DNA from: Stemphylium vesicarium
Taxonomy: Eukaryota; Ascomycota; Dothideomycetes; Pleosporales; Pleosporaceae
Direction of reading: 5' to 3'
Length of the DNA stretch: 64,000 nt
Assembly (NCBI GenBank): GCA_004380135.1
Contig: QXCR01000082.1
Coordinates: forward strand, 1 to 64,000
Made by a program: the position numbers and the translations under genes. The notes under the pieces are model-generated. The model made no database searches and was not told the origin of the DNA. It was given only the letters and a program-made list of their open reading frames with translations. Each line of letters begins with the position of its first letter. The stretch's first letter is position 1. This document shows positions 12,330 through 20,807 of the stretch, one piece after another.

Positions 12330-12348
12330 CCCAGAAGCCCAGAAGCCC
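12330..12348. repeat. 8-bp tandem duplication 2 (CCCAGAAG x2, plus CCC)
   Basis: Two exact copies of an 8-mer followed by its first three bases, inside the same pseudogene. Discounting one copy restores the downstream frame. Confidence 0.9.
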
Positions 12349-13008
12349 TCGCAGCCGCCCTAGCCTCCCCAACCCTCTCCCCCACGCCCATACCCACCCT
12401 CTCAGAAACCATCCGCCGCCAGCGCACGAGCTATACTGCCACCCTTCTCCCGCTCATAACCGAAGCAATCGCTCTTTTACAAACCCAGCCCGACTTCCCT
12501 GCTGCACGTAAACTGCACAACCAACCAGAGAAGCTGTGTCCGCAGAAACTGGCGCGGATGTGCGAGGCGCGGTGCTGGGATGAAACGTATCATGCCGGTT
12601 TGGGTCTAGATGAGTACGGGCGGGGTATGGAGGGGCTGATTGATGATTTGGGGGGTTGGGTGATGCATTAGGAGAGCGAGTTAGATGGCCGGGGGGTATT
12701 TGTTGAGGCTGTTCTGAAGCTGTATAAGGATGGGGAGGGGGTGGGGGAGATTGTTGAAACAGAGAAAGAGGCGGAGGATGAAGATGGCCATGGTGCAGAA
12801 AAGAGTCCTACATCAGATCACAAGTGGCTCAGTGCGAAGGATGTAGATATCACCTTCACAGACAGCCCGGTTGAATTTCGCAATTAGAGCAACGAACAAA
12901 TTGAAACCCGATTGTTTCATTTATAGACATCCGTCATAGCTGTACACACTAAAGAACCAAACCCATAAGAAAAACAAAGCCCAGTCTCTGAACCACCCAC
13001 TTGCCCAT

Positions 13009-13310
13009 CGTCAAGGTAGCGTTTACCTTCCATACAATATCCTACGACCGGAGCTTTTGCCGGCCGTCTCCGACGCTGTTCTAACTCTTGTTTCCGCTGG
13101 GCCGCTTTTGTATGCCTCCGCCCAGATTCTGCGTGTCAAGGTAGCGTGGGCCTTTCCGTGGTTTGTACGAAATCTTAGTGTCGTGGTGGCGCTGTTCTGA
13201 CATCCTGCTCAGGTCTCTTCAGATGATACGCGTGTCAAGGTAGCGTAGACATTTCCGTGATTTGTACGACATCTTCTGTGTCATGGTGACGCTATTCTGA
13301 CACTCCTTTA
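13009..13310. repeat. Three imperfect direct repeats of about 80 bp
   Basis: Copies begin near 13009, 13132 and 13231. Each starts with (GTG)TCAAGGTAGCGT and ends near CGCTGTTCTGACA or its variant. Copies 2 and 3 are close (period about 99 bp). Copy 1 is more diverged. They lie in the non-coding gap between two pseudogenes, just past the 3' end of the minus-strand one. I do not know what they are. Confidence 0.7.
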
Positions 13311-15026
13311 TCATCTGTTTATTTTCCATTTTCCTCCTCTTTAAGCAGTGTCTGGGGGTAGTGTGTGGTGGCGCAGAATTGCTCGTGAGGGCGGATGAGT
13401 GATGCGTGTTACAATCTACAATCCTTCTCCGTCAGGGACCTAGCACCTGTTAGTCAAACTGCATACAGCAGCTAGAAGGTAGGAGTGAAACTTACATAAG
13501 CGGGAATTTCCTTGTACTTGGTGTACCTCAGGCCCGAATGTGCCTGCGCGATCCAAGCAGTGTAGTCGTCGCAGTTGGAAACCTAATCATCGTCAGCAAG
13601 TAAACCACGTCGCACGGATAGGATAAAACTTACAGTCTTTGCGAGACGGGGCACGCCACCTCCAAGTCCAAGTCTAGCAAAACGGTCTTGAGTGAGCTTG
13701 TGCAGTTGCTCGAGCGACACCCTAACCAGGTTCGACATCTCCTCGGTCGGAAAAAGCAGTCCAAGCTCACCTACCGCGGTGACGAACTCCTGGTACATTT
13801 CCAGTAGATGCACAAGCCCTTGTCTCGCAACTGTGAGCATATCTTCCTTGGCGACGCGGTGATGCTCAGCCAGTGCAAGGTACTCCCTCGCTTTATCCTG
13901 CTGTATCCCCGTACGTTGCAAGTTACTCGCCTTGCCCTGATAATGAATAACTATCCTCTCGTGCTCAGCGAGCTGGCGCTCATCGCGCGCGAGGTTTTTG
14001 GCGTAATCGGCGGGTGAGAAGATGGCGTGAAGGGCTTTGAAAGCGTTGATAGCGCGGAAGAGAGCGATCTACTTGTTGAGGATATTTGTTAGACCAGCGG
14101 CTGCGGCGTTGTCATGTGTGATTTCAAATTCCTTGCCGATTTCACGGAGAGCCTCGGCGGTAATAGAGAATGCGGCATGTAAGCCCGATCGCGCGTGGTT
14201 GTTGATCCACGACTCTTGGTATATGATGATTTGGTCGATGAGAATGTTGATCTTTTCTGAGACCGGTTCAGTGGTAGGAGCTTTTGCCTGCTTTTTGGGA
14301 CGCTTCTCCTTCTTAGGCTTCTGTGTCTTGGGCTTGTTCTTCTTCGCGGACTTCGGGTTCTTTTCCTGAGGCGGTGGTCGAGATTGCGTCTTAGAGACGG
14401 CTTCGACTTTCTTGGACTTGTCAACCTTTGCTTGTTGGGTGTCGAGACGAGGGAAGAAAGTTTTAGCATAAGTTCTGATTTCGTCAAAAGAGTTGAATAG
14501 GTTTTCCATCTTCGCAGCCTCATCTGAGAGTGGTTCGTCGGGGAGAACAAACTCCTCAAACATCTCCTGGCTGTGGCCTTCTGTCACCTTGTTCGGCGCT
14601 ACCAAAGGCTTCTCATGGCTCACAGGGGAGGATAAGTCTTTCTTTACAGGCTTCAGAATGTCCTCAGGTACCGCAGCCTGGGCATCTTCAGGGCTGGCCT
14701 GCCGAATTACAGCGGCAGCTTCAACAGGTACTGTGGCAGCTACATCCTTTTTGACGATTCCCACTTTAGGGGCGACTGATGATGGCTGAGACTTTTTAGT
14801 GGGCTCCGGAAGGTTAAGGCTGAAGCTACCATTCCAGGATCCTGGATTGGAGCCAAAGGAAGACTTCGAAGCTGGAAGACCGAACTTGCTCGCGTCGAAC
14901 TCTAGCCCCGGTTTCAGTTTAAACGGCACCGCTGGCTTTGAAGCCTCTTGCACAGTTCCAACTTGAGTAGCTCCTGGATTCTTCATGGGAGGCTCTTTGC
15001 TAGCATGTGAAGGGGTGTCGACAACT

Positions 15027-15140
15027 TGTTGAAATTATGGTTGAAATCCTTGATTGATCTACCTAGATGGGTCTTATTATTTATATCTACTCTACCTACC
15101 CCTTTTCTGCATAGACCTCTACTATAACTTGAATACAACT
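15027..15140. repeat. 114-bp AT-rich insertion between 6-bp direct repeats
   Basis: The pseudogene frame reads up to ...GDIVV on one side and resumes at VDTPSHASKE on the other. The two sides share ACAACT (plus strand, at 15021-15026 and 15135-15140). The insert contains several stops and no recognised protein. An intron was tested: no donor/acceptor pair gives the right phase with normal motifs. I see no clear inverted ends. Confidence 0.5.
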
Positions 15141-15820
15141 ACAATGTCGCCGGGGACATTCTTTGGAGCAACGGGACTCTCGTTCTGATGTTCCTCAGTA
15201 GCGTCAGACCTCGCCACTGGAGTCTGAGCGACGGTCTGAGGCAGAAACAACTTATGTTGCGGGCCCCCGAGGTTGCTTGTGTTGACACCAAAGTCGACTT
15301 CTGTCTTATGAGGAGATGAAGCCGGCTTTTCCACTGCAGTTTGGTCAAGGTTGAGCACCTTTTGGTCAAAGATTCGAGGCGCAGATTTCTTGGCCGGCGC
15401 CAACGATAGCCAAGAGGAGGACTTTTCGTGGGCTTTGGGTGCGTGAATGCTGCTGTTTGAATCGTTTTGTGTTACGCCGGGTGATTTTGGTGCGAGGAAT
15501 TGCTGTAGTGTGCCAGATTGCCGTGGTGCATCTTCCATGATCTGATCCTCAAGCTTCTCATTACTAGGTCCAGAGTCGGCAGAAGAAGAATACACAACCG
15601 GAGTAGAATTCAGCGATTTCCTTATACTGTCAAATATAGGACGTGCGGGCTCGTTTTTGGTGATCCAAGCTGGGACATTGAGATCTCGGAAGGGGTTTGG
15701 AGTGAGAGTAGGAGTAGCGGCTGAGCTAGACGGGCCACTTTTGCCATTTGGTATAGAGAGTTTGGGGAGCTTCGAAAGATCGAGTGGGATTTCGGGAAGC
15801 TCTCCTGTCGACATGGTTGT

Positions 15821-16774
15821 GTCCACTTCAGAGTCCGCAACAATCAATCCGGATTGTGAGATTGATCTTGTGAGATTGCCAAATTGAAGCTATAATCAAA
15901 TCAAGAAGCTAGTCTTTAGATTGGTAGCTCAATCAATCAATCCGTAACATCCAGATTGCTAGATTGATGAGATTGTGCCGCTGCTGTAGGGGTGGAGGGT
16001 GAAGGATAGATAAAGGATGGAGTTTCTCGTGATAGCGCGTCCTGCCAGGTCGTGGCGCGTCCTGCAAAGTCGTATTATCTAGCGGCCTCTCACCCCTCCA
16101 TCCTCCGCCCATGACTTTCGTTTTTGTCGAGAAGAGTGGATGGTCTACTGATACGTCTCACGTGATCGCGCGTAATTAGCGTCTTAGCAGCCTCTAAGAG
16201 CCTATTACAGGCTCTCACGCGCCCCCTAATACATACCACATTATACATGCGACTTATATCTTCTATTAGTTTTCAAAATACCTATGTTTTAGCTAGTTTA
16301 TAATTAATATACTAACTATCCTAGCATTAAGCTGTGAATGCGAGCGGCTATTTAGTGAGCTCGGTGATCTACTCGAGCCAAAACGACGCGCGATCGGCAG
16401 TGAGTTGCTTGCGGCTCTACAGCTTATACGGGCATAGGCTCGGGCTGGTTACACTACCATAAAAGCAATTGAAACGCACAGCGGCGACGGCGACAGCAGT
16501 GGCAGCAGCAGCGAGAGCTTTACAGACGACTCACTGGCGCGAGAGTACGATATATATAACTGGAGAGACTCGTTAGAGATCGTAACTCTAGTGGGGTAGC
16601 TACACTACTAAAATCTAAGATTTCTGACAATCAAGTCAAGTCAAGACAATCTCAACTGCCTCACGACACCTCAATCTGCAATCAAAATAATCCGTAGGGT
16701 TGCTCTCGCCTAATCAAATCAAGAAATCGGTCTCAGATTGTCTTGACTTGATTGTTGCGGAGTCTGGTCCACTT
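15821..16774 (+). mobile_element. hAT-superfamily DNA transposon remnant with 8-bp target-site duplication
   Basis: The element is 15829-16766 (938 bp). It starts CAGAGTCCGCAACAATCAA and its other end, read on the minus strand, is CAGACTCCGCAACAATCAA: 18 of 19 bases match, and both start with CAG as hAT ends often do. It is flanked by a perfect 8-bp duplication, GTCCACTT, at 15821-15828 and 16767-16774, the length typical of hAT. Inside, a C-terminal transposase fragment (listed separately) confirms the superfamily. Most of the transposase is missing, so it is an internally deleted, non-autonomous copy. Subterminal caatcaa/attgat motifs recur near both ends. It splits the host gene in codon phase and is one cause of its inactivation. 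Confidence 0.92.
16321..16599 (+). pseudogene. hAT transposase C-terminal (hATC dimerisation) fragment
   Basis: The frame reads LALSCECERLFSELGDLLEP then KRRAIGSELLAALQLIRA, matching the hATC region (ER-F-S pattern near the C-terminus of hAT transposases). One internal TAG at 16435-16437 replaces what is usually a Trp codon. It ends at a TAG at 16597-16599 after an acidic Ser-rich tail. The N-terminal zinc finger and RNase H-like core are absent from the element. Confidence 0.85.
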
Positions 16775-18729
16775 GGGCGGTCGAGGAATCAGGGATTGGA
16801 TTCAGTTGCGATAAGACGTTCGCCTTAGTTTGATACATAGCTGGGCTCGCCATTCCCATTGATGATCCCATGTCTTGGTCCGAAGAAGCCAATTCTGTGA
16901 ACGAAATCTTCTTGGGCGGCACGTCTACTGCCTCTGACATCTCAATGTCTTCAGCAGCAGCAGTGACAGTCTGTGATGGGTTATTTGCCATGTCCTGGTG
17001 TGTGAATTTTGGCAAGAGCAACTGCTGGGCGGGGCCATGGTAAGCGATATCATCCATTTCATTGCCTCCATGCTCCTTGCCAGTTCCGTGGTTAGAACAC
17101 TCCGGCTGTCCTGCAAGATCGTTTGGCACATGGTGACTAGAAGCGACACTGTAGTCATTGGCAGAAGGCCCCTGACTAACTGCCTTCTGTATCTTCGCAG
17201 GCAAGATATAAGTAGCGACAGACTCGTCGAAGTTCTTCTTAGAATCCACCAATTCTTGTTCTTCTCGGTAAGCGTCGGCCGAAGTAGAAGGCGAAGTCGG
17301 CTGGCGATTGTTGCCAACGAAGCCTTGATCAGCCAAGCAGGTCTCTTTTCTAGAACGGTTGGAAGACCTCTTAGTATGGTATTCTTCGCTGTCTGCTTCG
17401 GAGAAACTACAAGGTTTTGGAGATCGCGGGGATTCGATCTCGTAGCGGCGTTGTCGTCGTCGTCGTCATCGTCATCGTCATCGTCGTCGTCGTATCCGAT
17501 GTTCTCAGCAGAAAGTCCACCCCTTGTGACGTGGCCTATCTCTTCATCGCTGGCGTTGTCGTCGCTGTCGGATCCAAATAAACCATAACGTATGGGAGAT
17601 GGCGAACCTCTAATCTCGTACCCGTCGTCACTGTCTTCAATATACGAAGAAGATAGTCCACCCCTCGCGAAATCATCTCTCTCCTCCTCGCTGTCTTCCT
17701 CGGATTGCTCAAGGTTGCCACCGGCCAAGTCGTACAGCTCGTCATCGAAGCTGTCAGCATCAGAACCCTTCTCTTTCTCACTGGCGTCGTCGGTGTGCTC
17801 AACCCCGCCGCCGGCCAACTCGTAGAGTTCGTCGTCAAGATTATCAGTGTGAGAGTGCTGCTCTGCAGCGGGGCCGGTTGTTGTCTGCTGACTACCGGCT
17901 TCTAGCACGGTCTGGACCTCATGCGCATGATATTGACTGATGTAGTCCAGAAAGAACTCGCAGCCAGTCTTCTATCAGAACCATCACCCTCAGTGGAGTC
18001 ACAGTAGGTCTTCCATTCTTCCAGGTTTTGCTCAGCTTCCTCGATCTTTGTTTCGTATTCAGACAGGGAGTCGGTATGCTCGATTGCTGACTCCAAGATT
18101 CTCGTTTCCCAACTAGCTGCAAGCGCAGCAGTGTCGGCAGTTGACATTGGATTTGAGGCGGGAAGCAACTTGCAAAGATCTTCCAAGTGTCCTCGAAGCG
18201 ATCGGCGGAAGGTCATGCGCTTTTTATCCTCCACCTTTAAGCGGTGCTTGACACGATTGGAGTTGAGCCTAGCTTCAGCGACTTCTCCAGATGCTGCCGG
18301 ATCCTGATGCTAATATTTCTCTTTTCCGGAGTGTATAGATGGGCGGACGAACGAAACTCCTCCGTCCTGGGACCTATGTTCCAAGTTGTCTGAAAGGTCC
18401 CCCAAGAAGGGATCAACCTGAGATTGGAACATGTCTTTACCATTACAACCCAAACCCTCATTGGCTCGGGTATTCCAATTCTCCTCACAATTCCTAATCA
18501 TTTGAAGTTGCTCCTTGAAGTCGTTCTCGTAATTGAGTATATCCCCGCCTTTCTGCTCGATTGACTTTTTCCAGATGTCTTTCTCCCATTGCTTTGCAAG
18601 CACGTCGACATCATGTGGATTAAGTTGCTCTGGCCTATCGATTCGTGTCGCAAGGTATTGGATCCTAGATAGAATTCTCCTGCAGTAAGTTTCACGAAGT
18701 CACTTTTCATCCTCGGTCAATTCTCGCTT

Positions 18730-18790
18730 TGCGGGAGCAGACTTCCCAACAAGCAAGCCAAGCTGGCTTGTTGGGAAGTCTGTGCGGGAG
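18730..18790. mobile_element. 45-bp palindromic mini-element with 8-bp target-site duplication
   Basis: 18738-18782 is an almost complete palindrome: two perfect 17-bp inverted arms (CAGACTTCCCAACAAGC) around an 11-bp spacer. It is flanked by identical octamers TGCGGGAG at 18730-18737 and 18783-18790. The ends are CAG...CTG, as in the nearby hAT element. Removing 45+8 bp restores the host frame (…PTPPAKRELTEDEK). It looks like a minimal hAT-type MITE, though a snap-back replication error is possible. Confidence 0.75.
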
Positions 18791-18950
18791 GAGTCGGGGG
18801 AACCCAAGGAGCCGGGACAGATGCGTAGTCCTGGCCCACCCTTTTTCTTGAACGCATTGGCTTTTTGGGGCGGTTGGAGGCAGACTTGGCGCCGTTCGCA
18901 GGAGGAGAGAAATTTACATTCGCAAACTGCAGACCCGAGTTGGTCGACAT

Positions 18951-20807
18951 GGCGGCGTTGCAAGGTAGCGGTCAAGTGTATATCGGCTTTACGGCAACCA
19001 GTAGTAGACCAAGCAGGGGTCAGCAATATAAAGTCCACGGACGTTTTTGTGGTCATTCATGAAGCGCTCAACAGGCAGCTTTGTACGCGGGGGCGGGGGG
19101 GAGAGCACTCACATATGGCGCCGCGCCGACTCGCAACTACAGCTGCAGCCAAAGCTTTGGTCAGAGTTTAATGGCGCGCGTGTGTAGAAATGTGATCTAT
19201 GCGCAGTGGTGGGTTGGTGTTGAGGTTGGGGTATTCCAAGATTTAACAAGCGCAGATGCGGGTTGAGTCGCGGTGAGGAAGGTAGAGGCGCAGGTGTAAG
19301 AGTTCATATATGAAAACAACACGGGCGCGGGCAGAATTGACGTAGGGTGAGTACTGGTAGGTCAGGTGGTACATGCGCAATGGCAGTGAAAGCGACTGTT
19401 GCCCGGGAGAAAAGCGGAGATCGACCGGCGGTGGGAGAGGAAGAGATCAGAGGATAGGCTTAGCAATGAAATGATAGCAGTCAAAGTATAGACACACAAA
19501 AACAGATCGCGAAGGATGCGTGAACCCAACCACCCGTTCAACTCGGACGGTGAACAGTTATACAATGCGCATTGTGTGGGTCATCAAAGCCAGCTCTTTG
19601 TCGACATCATGCACCAGAAGGCGCTATGGGGTACAGCAGGCAATGGCTACAAGAACAAGATAGCTTCGCAAGGTTGCATCTCTTAGTAGCTTCACGGTTC
19701 GCAGTCGTGCGACCCGATTAGGGACTGCAGCTCTTGCCGCTTACCAGGCTTCTGTCTCGATTCGTTCGTTCAAGCGCGCAGTAGCTTCTTGAGACGGCTG
19801 CTGATTTCCGGCTCTTTATTTATCTCTACATCGACCCTTTCATTTAATGGCGGATTGTACAAGACTCGACACATGAGACAAAGCTGCTTCCCAAAGGGTC
19901 AAGCGTGACGAGAAGTACCTTGTCGACTACGGAGTAACACTTGACATCTACGCGTACATGTCTTTTCAGATATCTAGCCGCAGCCTTGGCGTCAGCTTGT
20001 ACCTTGAGAAATCATACGTGGATTGGAAACATCTATCCTCCAGTCGTGCGATCTCTGATGCTCTAGAAGCTGTCGGCATACTTGCATACCGGCCGCTTTC
20101 CGGGAACAATGAATCGGCCCGCGCATCCTCCCCATAATTGATAGATGATAGGATGGGGCCGATGGTTGTAGCTGGAAGAATGTGCTGTGGATGGGAGTGA
20201 CTGGATTGAAAATGAAACCCGCGAGGTTGGAAAACACGTATCGCAGAGTAGCTGGTTTGATGACGAAGTGGGGCGGCCAACAACCAATAGGACGCGTCGG
20301 AGACCAGGATCGCTCCGCGTTTGAACTTCTTCTTGTTCGCGACGTCTTCATTGCGACGACCTCTTTCACGATCGGGCGTGAAGTTTTGTCCCCATGGAAA
20401 CTTCTGTCGCATTCGCCCGTTCTGATCGAACGCCCTCATCGACGATGCAGCGAGACGCGCTACTGGGGCACGGGATAGAATCGATCGTCGATTCCCCTCG
20501 GCCCGGAGACGAGAACACGCCAGGCCAGGATAATATGCGACTAACAAAATTTCCTGTACTTTGAGCGAGAGGAAAAGATGGAGAATCGGACATTGGCATA
20601 TCAGTCTAGATTCCCAGTCAAATCCAGCACCACGACTGTTTCATTGCATGACAACTGCCGTCAAGGCAGACTTTCTGGAACGGCCTAGGCACCATTCGTC
20701 GCGCTACATTGACAGGCTTAGCTTCCGCAGGAAACCCCACCCATACGCATCTTCTGCCACAGTTCTACCTTCAATGCCAGGCAGGATAACGTGCCGCAGA
20801 CATCTCG
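18951..20807. other. Long intergenic region, no gene supported
   Basis: About 1.9 kb between the divergent 5' ends of the large pseudogene and the histidine kinase gene. A minus-strand open frame at 19966-20547 has no recognisable domain, signal or splice context and I treat it as chance. No transposon ends were seen. Confidence 0.45.

Larger units (their letters stand above)
12143..12887 (+). pseudogene. Unknown protein gene, broken by two 8-bp duplications and a stop
   Basis: From the ATG at 12143 the frame is coherent only if two 8-bp tandem duplications (at 12215-12230 and 12330-12345) are discounted. The total length of 745 then becomes 729 nt, exactly 243 codons ending at the TAG at 12885-12887. 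One in-frame TAG remains at 12669-12671 (codon 171 of the corrected frame). The middle segment reads SETIRRQRTSYTATLLPLI and later PQKLARMCEARCWDETYHAG, which looks like ordinary conserved protein, and the tail is acidic. I do not recognise the family. Each duplication shifts the frame by +2, so neither compensates the other locally. An intron explanation was considered and does not fit the splice motifs. Confidence 0.7.
13432..18950 (-). pseudogene. Large (about 1,430-residue) unknown protein gene, heavily disrupted
   Basis: One gene reads from ATG at 18950 (MSTNSGLQFANVNFSPP) to TGA at 13432-13434, if the following are allowed for: a 45-bp insertion plus 8-bp duplication at 18738-18790; TGA 18700-18702; TAG 18310-18312; a frameshift near 17985; a frameshift near 17445; a hAT element at 15829-16766; a 114-bp insertion at 15027-15140; and TAG 14069-14071. 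Frames match exactly across the hAT element, the 45-bp insertion and the 114-bp insertion. Two canonical introns near the end (13583-13633 and 13447-13495, the latter with gactaacag) are intact. Content: an N-terminal helical region with two similar modules (VLAKQWEKDIWKKSIEQ... and ALAASWETRILESAIEH...), acidic repeats with DDELYELAGGG/DDELYDLAGG and a 13-Asp run, a disordered middle, a Lys/Pro-rich stretch, and a conserved helical C-terminus (AIFSPADYAKNLARDERQLA). The helical modules faintly recall the Mediator Med15 KIX pattern, but I do not assign it. The many coherent segments and intact introns suggest recent death. Confidence 0.75.

Noticed and set aside
13009..13310. C/D-box snoRNA cluster
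   Set aside because: CTGA-like D boxes are present near copy ends, but I found no exact C box at the expected place.
14987..15150. Interpretation of the 114-bp insert as a normal intron
   Set aside because: No donor/acceptor pair joins the flanking frames in phase with acceptable motifs, whereas the 6-bp direct repeats do.
19966..20547. 193-residue minus-strand open frame
   Set aside because: No domain, no splice structure, low-quality composition; lies in a promoter region and overlaps several other chance frames.
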